NCBI RefSeq assembly: GCF_001434915.1
Contig: NZ_AZEF01000061.1
Span: forward strand, 45,126 to 109,125
DNA length: 64,000 bases
Direction of reading: 5' to 3'
DNA from: Liquorilactobacillus capillatus DSM 19910
GTDB lineage: Bacteria > Bacillota > Bacilli > Lactobacillales > Lactobacillaceae
Shown: in pieces, positions 15,624 to 23,078 of the stretch
How positions within the stretch are numbered: position 1 is the stretch's first letter
Layout: each line of letters starts with the position of its first letter
Program-made: the position numbers and the translations under genes
The notes under the pieces: model-generated
The model's input: only the letters and a program-made list of their open reading frames with translations
Database searches by the model: none
What the model was told of the DNA's origin: nothing

Positions 15624-15998
15624 ATGAAATCTCAAAAGCTTGTATTAACAAATGGAATTGTTGGTTTAGTTGGAGGAATTGTTTTACTTTTCGGAGGCTG
15701 GTTTGTTATTGGTGGTGCAATTAGTGATGTTGCTAATAATACTACAAGTGGAACATCAGGAATGGCTATTATACTCGAAATTTTAAAAATTGCAATCTTA
15801 GCTTTAGGTATTATTGCGGCTGTCTATTATAAAGGCGATGCTCGTGTTGGAACAGCTCCAAGTGTTTTACTAATTGTTGGTGGAGCAGTCGCCTTAATCC
15901 CGTTTTTAGGTTGGATTGGTGGTATAGTTTCAATTGTTGGTGGTTCAATATACTTAGCTAAACTTAAAAACTTTAAAGCACATAATTTGAGCGACTAA
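15624..15998 (+). CDS. Small membrane protein in the integrated element
   Basis: 124 residues with three or four hydrophobic segments (about 9-32, 47-67, 78-92 and 93-112), rich in Gly and Ile, and a short polar C-terminus. It resembles DUF4064-type membrane proteins in layout, but I cannot assign it with certainty. Ribosome site AGGGGGAG, rather far (about 12 bp) from the ATG across a T run. Preceded by the leader repeat and followed directly at its stop codon by the terminator-like repeat shared with the next unit. Role unknown; envelope location fits the other cargo. Confidence 0.7.
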   Translation: MKSQKLVLTNGIVGLVGGIVLLFGGWFVIGGAISDVANNTTSGTSGMAIILEILKIAILALGIIAAVYYKGDARVGTAPSVLLIVGGAVALIPFLGWIGGIVSIVGGSIYLAKLKNFKAHNLSD

Positions 15999-16029
15999 GA
16001 CAATTGCCCTTTCGAGGAATTTTATTTAG
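15998..16029 (+). repeat. Terminator-like repeat, copy 1
   Basis: 32 bp with 28 matches to 17245-17276. It contains GCCCT-TTCG-AGGAA, a UUCG hairpin whose 3' arm is partly lost, then TTTTATTTAG. It begins within the stop codon of the preceding gene. Confidence 0.65.
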
Positions 16030-16061
16030 CAATGAAACAAAGTATCAAATATTACTCGTAT

Positions 16062-16092
16062 AGTCCAAAAACTGACGACTTAAAAAGCTGAA
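16062..16092 (+). repeat. Leader repeat, copy 2
   Basis: Second copy of the 31-bp leader motif (28/31 to copy 1 at 15569-15599). It ends 20 bp before the start of the secreted protein gene. Confidence 0.7.
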
Positions 16093-16111
16093 TTATTAGG
16101 GAGGTATCAAA

Positions 16112-16720
16112 ATGAACAAATTTTCAAAGCTTGGACTGGTATCAGTTGTTGCTCTATCCATTTCAGGAATATCTTTTTTAGGAGAATCAACTAATGGTGC
16201 TAACACAGTTTATGCAAAAGCCCAACAAACAGCTTTAGGTGCTGGAAGCTTTAAAGTTGGTAAGAGTAAAGATATAAAGCCAGGTAGATACATAATAAAA
16301 GCTACTAACGGTAGTGGGAATGTTTCTAATAGTACAGGTAGTCTTAATTTAATACTTGGGCAGACACCCGATGAAAATAGTGGCCAAGTAGATTCTTACA
16401 CTACTACCTTGAAAAAAGGAGACACTGTACAACTTGAAGGGATTGAGAGTACCAGCTTCTCCCCTGCTGGAAAAAGAACTTACAAAACACAATTAAATGC
16501 TGGGGATTGGGTTGTTGGCAAAGATATCAAGCCGGGGCGGTATATAATAACCGCTATAAGTGGTAGTGGCAACATCTCTACCGATGATGGTGATGTTAAT
16601 GAAATACTGGGGACTACTAGCGATGAAAATTCGGGTCAAGTCACCAAAGTTACTGCCGATTTAACCAAAGGACAAGTTTTGAGTACAGGATTAGAGCAAA
16701 TAAACTTAGCTAAAGATTAG
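16112..16720 (+). CDS. Secreted protein with two tandem copies of a beta-type domain
   Basis: 202 residues with a Sec signal peptide (hydrophobic stretch about 6-26, likely cleavage near VYAKA). The mature part is a duplication: repeat 1 about residues 47-115 and repeat 2 about 131-197, both with VGKxxDIKPGRYII, a GSGN motif, an ILG motif and DENSGQV. The domain looks like a small beta-sandwich of the kind seen in other Gram-positive exported proteins (GKDIxPGxYxI-x-GxGN). No anchor motif is visible. Ribosome site GGGAGGT. It shares leader and terminator repeats with the preceding unit and is 11 bp before the next gene. Confidence 0.8.
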   Translation: MNKFSKLGLVSVVALSISGISFLGESTNGANTVYAKAQQTALGAGSFKVGKSKDIKPGRYIIKATNGSGNVSNSTGSLNLILGQTPDENSGQVDSYTTTLKKGDTVQLEGIESTSFSPAGKRTYKTQLNAGDWVVGKDIKPGRYIITAISGSGNISTDDGDVNEILGTTSDENSGQVTKVTADLTKGQVLSTGLEQINLAKD

Positions 16721-16731
16721 AGGAAAAACAA

Positions 16732-17097
16732 ATGAAGAAAAATCGTTTACTTTTGAATACACTTACTGGGGTTTTGGATATAATAAATTGTCTTTTGTTT
16801 ACCGTTTCATGGTTTGTAGTTATTAGTGAAGCAGTAAGCACTAGTCATACAAGTAGTGCAGGATTCTTTTACGCAATGGCTTGGATTGGTGTAGTTGTTA
16901 ATATCATTGCACTTGTTCAGTCAAAGAGACATGGTATTTCACTTGTTGGGTCAGTTTTGGGCATTATTGGTAGTGCATTATTCGGTTTAACTGCAGCAAT
17001 GGCTTTCCCTGCAATCGTAGTTTTGATTGTCGCAGCTGTATTCATCATGCTTCAGCACCCTTCTAAAAACGCGGCTTCAACAACACAGATAAAATAA
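16732..17097 (+). CDS. Small membrane protein, cotranscribed with the secreted protein
   Basis: 121 residues with about four hydrophobic segments (9-33, 43-60, 66-86 and 89-107) and a polar C-terminal tail. It starts 11 bp after the secreted protein gene, with GAGGAAAAAC as ribosome site, so the two are probably one transcript and may work as an envelope pair. Layout is similar to the 124-residue membrane protein upstream, but sequence similarity is weak by eye. Family not recognised. A hairpin terminator follows. Confidence 0.7.
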   Translation: MKKNRLLLNTLTGVLDIINCLLFTVSWFVVISEAVSTSHTSSAGFFYAMAWIGVVVNIIALVQSKRHGISLVGSVLGIIGSALFGLTAAMAFPAIVVLIVAAVFIMLQHPSKNAASTTQIK

Positions 17098-17105
17098 AAT
17101 TACTA

Positions 17106-17140
17106 AAAAGCTTAGCATTTAGATGCTGGCTTTTGAATAC
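17106..17140 (+). terminator. Terminator-like hairpin after the membrane protein gene
   Basis: AAAAGC + AGCAT arms pair with ATGCT + GCTTTT around a TTAG loop, with a small bulge; ends in a T run. Confidence 0.5.
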
Positions 17141-17165
17141 ATAGTGCATCAAATTTACTCTAAGC

Positions 17166-17246
17166 ATACAAGAAGCTGCTAGACGAGGACATATCATCAC
17201 CAAAGAGGATTTTGAGGCTAAGAAGAAACAGATACTTGGTATATAG
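17166..17246 (+). pseudogene. C-terminal fragment of a SHOCT-domain protein
   Basis: A start-less frame reads IQEAARRGHIITKEDFEAKK followed by KQILGI and a stop, matching the SHOCT (short C-terminal) pattern of a helix, G-x-I-T-x-E-x-F, then a Lys-rich helix ending LLG. The frame is closed upstream by TAG at 17142. The N-terminal part is missing, so this is a remnant left by deletion or cassette replacement. Its stop codon starts the second terminator repeat. Confidence 0.6.
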
Positions 17247-17276
17247 ATAATTGCCTTTTCGAGGGCTTTTATTTAG
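17245..17276 (+). terminator. UUCG-loop terminator (terminator repeat, copy 2)
   Basis: GCCTT-TTCG-AGGGC hairpin at 17253-17266 followed by TTTTATTT. 28 of 32 bp match copy 1 at 15998-16029; this copy has the intact stem. Confidence 0.6.
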
Positions 17277-17409
17277 TACTTTAATCGAACGTACGTGCGC
17301 ATTTTTAGATATGAATACGCAAATATTGATTTTAAAAAACGAATTATATGGTTTTTCAACCTGAATTACGTATTTTCTTATATTTTATAAACATTGGAGG
17401 CTATACACT

Positions 17410-18561
17410 ATGAAAATAACTAGTTATAAAAATAAAAAAGGAGAAACACGTTATAAATTACGCGTTTTTTTAGGTTATGACCCGGTAACGGGGAAAAAAT
17501 ACGAAACCACTCGACAAGGGTTCGTTACTAGAACTGAAGCTAAAAATAAAGCCAGCCAGCTACAAATAGAATTTTCAAGTGGCAAGTTAGCTAAAAAAAA
17601 CAACACTATAAAAACATTCCAAGAGCTGTTTGACTTATGGTTTGAATCATATCAAACTACAGTTAAACAATCGACAGCTACTGATTGCTGGTGGCTATAT
17701 AAGCGTTATATAAAGCCTAAATTTGGAAAGCTTAAAATAGAAAAGATAAACGTACCTTTTTGTCAAAAAGCCGTTAACTATTGGCACAAAAGATATCGTC
17801 AGTATCGACATATTAAAAATTTAACAGCTCAAATATTAAACTACGCTATTAATTTAGAAATTATTGACAGTAATCCCATGAAGAAAACTGTTGTACCACG
17901 TCCCCTATCCAAAAATGATAATAAAGAAAATTTCTATACACATGATGAATTAAAATATTTTTTTGAATGTCTAGATACCATTGGCGATAAAAGGTATATT
18001 ACATTTTTTAGGCTACTAGCATATACGGGATTGCGAAAAAGCGAGGCTTTAAGCCTCCAATGGAAAGATATTGATTATAAAAATAACAGTGTAAAAATAT
18101 ATAAAACACTGTATTTTGATGCAAGAGCACATAGGGTTATAGTCCAAACCCCTAAAACAGCCTCCTCTGAACGAGAAATAGAACTAGATGCCAAAACGAT
18201 TTCTTTATTGAAATCATGGAGACTCGATCAGCGAGAAAGGCTTCTTAAAAGTGGCATTAATTCAATGACTAGTGATCAATTTATGTTTACTCAGATGGAA
18301 ACAAATAAATTGTTAATCCCAAATAGAGTAAATGACTGGCTTAATTGGATTTATAAAAAATATCCTCAAAAAAAGATCACTGTTCATGGCTTTAGACATA
18401 CTCATGCTTCTTTACTTTTTGAAGCAGGAGCATCTATCAAAGAAGTACAAGACAGATTAGGACATTCAAACTCAAAAACAACGCTTGATATTTATACCCA
18501 TGTAACACAAAGAGCCAAACGTGATACAGCAGAAAAATTTGCAAAATTCATGGACAAATAA
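17410..18561 (+). CDS. int: Phage-type tyrosine recombinase (integrase)
   Basis: The 383-residue protein has the three-part layout of phage and ICE integrases: an N-terminal AP2-like arm-binding domain (residues 1-55), a SAM-like core-binding domain (about 65-155) and the catalytic domain (about 175-380). All catalytic residues are present: R209 (TGLRKSE), K249, H326 and R329 (HGFRH), H352 (LGHSN) and nucleophile Y362 (DIYTHV). It should still be active. Ribosome site TTGGAGG. It lies at the right end of the element, about 110 bp from the sufB att site, as expected. No excisionase gene was found. Confidence 0.95.
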   Translation: MKITSYKNKKGETRYKLRVFLGYDPVTGKKYETTRQGFVTRTEAKNKASQLQIEFSSGKLAKKNNTIKTFQELFDLWFESYQTTVKQSTATDCWWLYKRYIKPKFGKLKIEKINVPFCQKAVNYWHKRYRQYRHIKNLTAQILNYAINLEIIDSNPMKKTVVPRPLSKNDNKENFYTHDELKYFFECLDTIGDKRYITFFRLLAYTGLRKSEALSLQWKDIDYKNNSVKIYKTLYFDARAHRVIVQTPKTASSEREIELDAKTISLLKSWRLDQRERLLKSGINSMTSDQFMFTQMETNKLLIPNRVNDWLNWIYKKYPQKKITVHGFRHTHASLLFEAGASIKEVQDRLGHSNSKTTLDIYTHVTQRAKRDTAEKFAKFMDK

Positions 18562-18576
18562 GCCAAAAGCAGCATG

Positions 18577-18598
18577 TTGTCGTTAAATTTGTCGTTAA
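18577..18598 (+). repeat. Tandem TTGTCGTTAA repeats beside int
   Basis: Two copies of TTGTCGTTAA at 18577-18586 and 18589-18598, 12 bp apart in the same orientation, between the int stop codon and the att core. Position and arrangement fit arm-type binding sites of the integrase. Confidence 0.45.
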
Positions 18599-18602
18599 TT
18601 TT

Positions 18603-18656
18603 CCAAAAATAAAAAAATAAAAAGCCACAAACGTTAATATAACAACGTTTACGGCT
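18603..18656 (-). terminator. Terminator of the suf operon
   Basis: On the minus strand a 12-bp stem (GCCGTAAACGTT with AACGTTTGTGGC, two G-U pairs), 8-nt loop, then a long T-rich tract. It lies inside the element boundaries, so the integrated DNA appears to supply the present suf terminator. May also act on int from the other side. Confidence 0.7.
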
Positions 18657-18667
18657 AGTCATACTTG

Positions 18668-18686
18668 TTTAACCAACAGAACCTTC
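18668..18686. repeat. Right attachment site (attR) at the 3' end of sufB
   Basis: TTTAACCAACAGAACCTTC, covering the sufB stop codon and last five codons. It matches attL at 13497-13515 in 18 of 19 positions. Confidence 0.8.
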
Positions 18687-20072
18687 CATCTGGTATTCTA
18701 TTAGTCGATTAAGTTCTACTGCGTATTCCATTGGTAGTTCCTTAGTAAAGGGCTCTACGAATCCCATAATGATCATTTCAGTAGCTTTTTCTTCTGTGAT
18801 CCCCCGACTCATTAAATAATAAAGTTGTTCTTCGGATATCTTAGAGACTTTAGCTTCATGTTCCATCGAAACATTACCGTTTTTAATTTCATTGAAGGGG
18901 ATCGTATCACTGGCACTCTTATCATCTAAAATAATCGTATCACACTCTACATGTGAAAAAGAACCATCACTGTTGCGACCAAAGCGAACCTTACCGCGGT
19001 AGTCGACCCGGCCACCATCCTTACACAAAGATTTAGAGACGATCGAGCTTGAAGTCTCCTTGGCATTATGAATCATTCTAGCTCCCGTATCAGAATCAAT
19101 ATTCTTACCTGCAAAAGCAATTGACAGCATCGTTCCATGTGCACCGCGCCCATTCAGATAAACACTCGGATATTTCATCGTAACCTTAGACCCTAAGTTG
19201 CCATCGACCCATTCCATCGTTGCATTTTCAAGTGCTTGTGCACGTTTGGTCTCAAGACTATAGACATTATCTGACCAGTTTTGAATAGTCGTATAACGGC
19301 AATACGCATCCTTTAAAACATTAACTTCGACAACTGCTGCATGCAAACTATCTTCTGAATAATTCGGTGCTGTACAACCTTCGACATAATTAATGCTGGC
19401 GCCTTCATCAACGATGATCAAAGTCCGTTCAAATTGACCGCTGTTCCCCGCATTGATCCGGAAGTAACTCTGGATGGGAACCTCAGTCTTAACACCCTTA
19501 GGTACATAAATAAATGTCCCGCCTGACCAAACTGCAGAATTGAGTGCTGCGAACTTATTATCAGCAGGTGGTACTAACTTACCGAAATACTTGCGTACTA
19601 ATTCAGGGTACTTTTGCAAAGCAGAATCAGTATCCATAAAGATGATCCCTAACTTCTCAAAATCCTCCCGAATATTGTGATAAACAACTTCTGACTCATA
19701 TTGCGCGGATGAGCCAGCAAGATACTTACGTTCTGCTTCAGGAACCCCTAAACGGTCAAAGGTATTTTTGATATCGTCAGGAACATCTTCCCATTTACGT
19801 GCCACACTATTGCTATCTCGTCTAAAATAATTAATCCGGTCCAAATTAATATCGGATAAATCTGGGCCAAAATCTGGCAGCGCCATCTTTTTATAACGCT
19901 CAAATGATTTCAAACGAAAATCCAACATCCATTTGGGCTCGTTCTTAGCCTTTGAAATCTGGCGTACGATATCTTCATTCAAACCCTCACCAGTCGTCAG
20001 AATAGGCTTGATATCATCTTTAAACCCATATTTATATTCTCCGCCTAAGCCAAGCATATTTGCATCTGCCAT
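18669..20072 (-). CDS. sufB: Fe-S cluster assembly protein SufB
   Basis: The 467-residue scaffold subunit of the SUF system, forming the SufBCD complex that builds Fe-S clusters in the cytosol. Family landmarks include [36 protein letters not shown] (with the conserved Cys), [22 protein letters not shown], and [15 protein letters not shown], with the C-terminal [29 protein letters not shown] shared with SufD. It is last in the sufCDSUB operon, 19 bp after sufU, start with GAGGAGGG. Its last codons form the att site of the neighbouring element; the C-terminus is unchanged. Confidence 0.96.
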   Translation of the reverse strand: MADANMLGLGGEYKYGFKDDIKPILTTGEGLNEDIVRQISKAKNEPKWMLDFRLKSFERYKKMALPDFGPDLSDINLDRINYFRRDSNSVARKWEDVPDDIKNTFDRLGVPEAERKYLAGSSAQYESEVVYHNIREDFEKLGIIFMDTDSALQKYPELVRKYFGKLVPPADNKFAALNSAVWSGGTFIYVPKGVKTEVPIQSYFRINAGNSGQFERTLIIVDEGASINYVEGCTAPNYSEDSLHAAVVEVNVLKDAYCRYTTIQNWSDNVYSLETKRAQALENATMEWVDGNLGSKVTMKYPSVYLNGRGAHGTMLSIAFAGKNIDSDTGARMIHNAKETSSSIVSKSLCKDGGRVDYRGKVRFGRNSDGSFSHVECDTIILDDKSASDTIPFNEIKNGNVSMEHEAKVSKISEEQLYYLMSRGITEEKATEMIIMGFVEPFTKELPMEYAVELNRLIEYQMEGSVG

Positions 20073-20091
20073 TTAGAGACCCTCCTCTTTC

Positions 20092-20565
20092 TTATACATC
20101 ATGATGTAATAAACCCAGTGTCGCTTTACTATCATCTGCTTTAACAGCTTGATAAACAGCTTTCCAAGCTAAGGTTGCACACTTGATCCGAGCCGGAAAT
20201 TGTGCAACACCAGCTAGAATCGTCGCATCACCCAGCAGTTCTTCAGTCTCATCTGTTTCTTTACCAGTAACCATTTCAGAAAAGGCAACCACCATTTTAG
20301 CGATTTGTGCGGGCGTCTTGCCAATAACTTCATCGGTCATCATACTTGCCGAGGCTTGACTAATTGTACAACCGGAGCCTGCAAATGCAATATCAGCTAC
20401 CTTTCCATCTTTTAATTCAACTTCTAACGTTAAAACATCCCCGCACGTCGGGTTTCGTAACTCAATTTTTTGCGACGTCTTTTTTAGTGAACCATGGTGA
20501 TGGGGATGAGCTGCATGCTCTAAAATCATTTGGCGATATAAGTTTTCTAGCTTAGATAGTGCCAT
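20092..20565 (-). CDS. sufU: SufU, sulfur-transfer partner of SufS
   Basis: The 157-residue zinc protein takes persulfide sulfur from SufS. Three conserved Cys are visible (NPTCGDV, GSGCTISQASASMM, RIKCATLAWKA) with the Asp of CGD completing the zinc site; the 18-residue insertion typical of SufU against IscU (METGKETDE-like stretch VTGKETDETEELLGDA) is present. I start it at 20565 (MALSKLENLY) with AAGGAG upstream; a longer frame lacks a ribosome site. It overlaps the end of sufS by 14 bp, indicating translational coupling. Confidence 0.93.
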   Translation of the reverse strand: MALSKLENLYRQMILEHAAHPHHHGSLKKTSQKIELRNPTCGDVLTLEVELKDGKVADIAFAGSGCTISQASASMMTDEVIGKTPAQIAKMVVAFSEMVTGKETDETEELLGDATILAGVAQFPARIKCATLAWKAVYQAVKADDSKATLGLLHHDV

Positions 20566-21790
20566 TTTTAAAGAACTCCTTCGTAGCTTTGATTCCTTCA
20601 ACCAAACGCTGTCCATCTGCTAACGTATTATACAAATAAAAGCTTGCTCTGACAGTTGCTGGAACCTTTAAATAAGCCATTAGCGGCTGTGCGCAATGAT
20701 GCCCTGCACGAGTCGCAATTCCTTCCATATCAAGAGCTGTCGCGACATCATGCGGATGAAGATTATCCAGATTAAACGCAATAATCCCCGTGCGTTCCTG
20801 TGCCTCTTGCGGGCCGTAAATTGTTAACCCCTTAATCTTACTCAACTCAGGAAGAATTGCTTGCATAAGAACTTGTTCATGTGCTTGAATATTATCCATC
20901 CCAATTTTTTCTAAATAATCAATGGCTGCTCCTAAGCCAACTACACCAGCAATATTCTGAGTGCCACCCTCGAATTTCCAAGGAGCTGCTTTAAAAGTCG
21001 TTTTTTGCAGTTGTACCCAGTCGATCATTTCACCGCCAAATTCCAGTGGTGACATTTCTGCCAATAAGCTGCTCTTGCCCCACAAAATACCGATTCCTGT
21101 CGGTGCAAGTAACTTATGTCCTGAAAAGGCAAAGAAATCTGCTCCTAATGCTTGAACATCAATCTTCATATGCGGTGTCGACTGTGCACCATCAACAATC
21201 ATTAGTGCATTATGTTGATGTGTTATATGAGCAATTTTAGCAATTGGATTGACAACCCCTAGGACATTGGAAACGTGTGTTAATGCGACGATCGCGGTCT
21301 TATCAGTAATCTGCTGTTGTACACTTTCCATATCAAGCTGTCCGTCAGCTTGAAGTGCAATATATTTAAGTTTAGCGCCAGTCTGTTGCGCCAACTGCTG
21401 CCACGGAACAAGATTGCTGTGATGCTCCATGTATGAAATAACGATCTCATCACCCACTTTGACATGGTTGCGACCATATCCAGCAGCTACCCAATTCAAG
21501 CCCTCCGTTGTCCCTTTAGTATACACAATCTCATCTTTGCTTGGTGCATTAATAAAGTGTGCCACTTTGGTTCGAACGTTCTCAAAGGCCTCTGTTGCCC
21601 GCTCTGCCAGAGTATGTACCCCCCGGTGAACATTAGCATTATCATGATAATAGTAATTTGTAACAGCTTCTACAACCGCCCGCGGCTTTTGAGTCGTTGC
21701 GGCATTATCCAGGTAAACTAAACGTTCGTCATTAACTTTTTGATTTAATATTGGAAAATCCTTTATATAATCATTCATCTTTTTGACCAT
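20552..21790 (-). CDS. sufS: Cysteine desulfurase SufS
   Basis: The 412-residue PLP enzyme releases sulfur from cysteine for Fe-S assembly. Motifs: YLDNAATTQKP near the N-terminus, TKGTTEGLNWVA, DGAQSTPHMKIDVQALGADFFAFSGHKLLAPTG with the PLP-binding Lys, FEGGTQNIAGVVGL, and the persulfide Cys in RAGHHCAQPLM. It overlaps sufD upstream by 20 bp and sufU downstream by 14 bp. The ATG at 21790 has GGAAG upstream, the ATG at 21778 has none. Confidence 0.96.
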   Translation of the reverse strand: MVKKMNDYIKDFPILNQKVNDERLVYLDNAATTQKPRAVVEAVTNYYYHDNANVHRGVHTLAERATEAFENVRTKVAHFINAPSKDEIVYTKGTTEGLNWVAAGYGRNHVKVGDEIVISYMEHHSNLVPWQQLAQQTGAKLKYIALQADGQLDMESVQQQITDKTAIVALTHVSNVLGVVNPIAKIAHITHQHNALMIVDGAQSTPHMKIDVQALGADFFAFSGHKLLAPTGIGILWGKSSLLAEMSPLEFGGEMIDWVQLQKTTFKAAPWKFEGGTQNIAGVVGLGAAIDYLEKIGMDNIQAHEQVLMQAILPELSKIKGLTIYGPQEAQERTGIIAFNLDNLHPHDVATALDMEGIATRAGHHCAQPLMAYLKVPATVRASFYLYNTLADGQRLVEGIKATKEFFKNGTI

Positions 21791-23063
21791 CGATCAGCTT
21801 CCTTTCAATTGTCAGCTTCAGCTGCTCACGGATCGCTTTTGATGGGATAGTCGCCAGGACCGGGCCCAAGAAACCGATAATAACTAATCTCTCTGCCATT
21901 TTCTTCGGTAGTCCGCGACTCATCAAGTAGTAAAGCTGCTCCTGATTAACCCGGCCAATACTTGCGGCATGACCAGCTGTTACATCATTATCATCAATTA
22001 ACAAAATAGGATTAGCATCACCTTTAGCTTTATTTGAAAGCATTAGAACACGGCTCTCTTGTTGCGCGTCTGCTCCTTTAGCACCTTTAATAATATGTCC
22101 AATACCATTAAAGGTTAGCGTTGAACGTGATAAGATAACTCCGTGTTGTAAAATGTGCCCAATCGTATGCTTCCCCCTATTAGTAACCCGGGTGTCAATT
22201 CCCTGGACTTGTTTCCCAGTTGAGATAGCAACGATCTTCACCTCAGAATGAGCACCATCCCCAACCAAGTCAGAATCAAAATCGCCAACAATTTTGCCAT
22301 CATTCATCATTCCCATTGACCAATTGATCCGTGCATCTTTTTCAAGGTATCCCCTACGGTTAAGATAGGTTGTCGTCTTCACCCCTAAGCGATCAACACT
22401 AGCGAACTTGACATGGCTATTTTCCTGCGCAATTACTTCAACGATGATGTTGGCAGTTGTCGCTTCTGTCCCAATTGTTTTTAGGTTCTCAAGGTACGAA
22501 AACTCACTATTTTCGCCTACTATAAGCATTACATGGTGTACATAATCAGCTTTCGTCGTAGCATCTTGAATAAAATAACTAGTAAAAACGTCTTTTAAAA
22601 TAACATTCTTAGGAATATAAATAAACAAGCCACTCGTCATGTATGCCACATGTTGTGCTGTTAAACGATCTTCATCAAACTTAACTGCTTTCTGCATAAA
22701 GTACTTCTGTACCAGCTCACCATGTTCATGAAGTGCTGTCTGCCAGTCACAGATAATTACGCCTTGATCTCGCATCTCTTGGCTTAGCTTCAATTCCAAG
22801 GTTGCTTGCCCAACTTGGACAACCATATTTTCAGTCTGTTCAAAATCATTTTCTTCCAATAATTCTTTTTGAACATTCCTTTTCTCTAAAGGTTGCTGCA
22901 ACTGGATCGGCCAACGCTGGTACCTAATTTTTTCAAAAGATGGAAGCTCTAACTCAGCTGCTTTTTCTAACGACTGGATCCTTAATTCTGTAAACCAAGC
23001 AGGCTCTGCCGTTTCCTTGGCATATTCAGCAATTGCTGGATATTTCTTCACATCAATCGTCAT
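21771..23063 (-). CDS. sufD: Fe-S cluster assembly protein SufD
   Basis: The 430-residue SufBD-family protein pairs with SufB and the ATPase SufC. It has the family's beta-helix core and the C-terminal module [31 protein letters not shown], with HTIGHILQHGVILSRSTLTFNGIGHI in the middle. The N-terminus (EPAWFTELRIQSLEKAAELELPSFEKIRYQ) is typical. It starts 15 bp after sufC and overlaps sufS by 20 bp. Ordinary length, no defects. Confidence 0.95.
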   Translation of the reverse strand: MTIDVKKYPAIAEYAKETAEPAWFTELRIQSLEKAAELELPSFEKIRYQRWPIQLQQPLEKRNVQKELLEENDFEQTENMVVQVGQATLELKLSQEMRDQGVIICDWQTALHEHGELVQKYFMQKAVKFDEDRLTAQHVAYMTSGLFIYIPKNVILKDVFTSYFIQDATTKADYVHHVMLIVGENSEFSYLENLKTIGTEATTANIIVEVIAQENSHVKFASVDRLGVKTTTYLNRRGYLEKDARINWSMGMMNDGKIVGDFDSDLVGDGAHSEVKIVAISTGKQVQGIDTRVTNRGKHTIGHILQHGVILSRSTLTFNGIGHIIKGAKGADAQQESRVLMLSNKAKGDANPILLIDDNDVTAGHAASIGRVNQEQLYYLMSRGLPKKMAERLVIIGFLGPVLATIPSKAIREQLKLTIERKLIDGQKDE

Positions 23064-23078
23064 ATACTCACATCTCCC

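Larger units (their letters stand above)
13497..18686. mobile_element. Integrated prophage remnant or mini-element in the 3' end of sufB
   Basis: The 5.2-kb segment is bounded by matching 19-bp repeats (13497-13515 and 18668-18686, 18 of 19 identical). The right copy is the end of sufB; an integrase gene lies next to it. All genes inside are on the plus strand: CI-type repressor, lipoprotein, broken lipoprotein, membrane protein, secreted protein, membrane protein, SHOCT fragment, integrase. This is the order of a phage lysogeny module. Replication, structural and lysis genes are absent. It is either a deleted prophage or a small satellite-like element. Confidence 0.8.
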
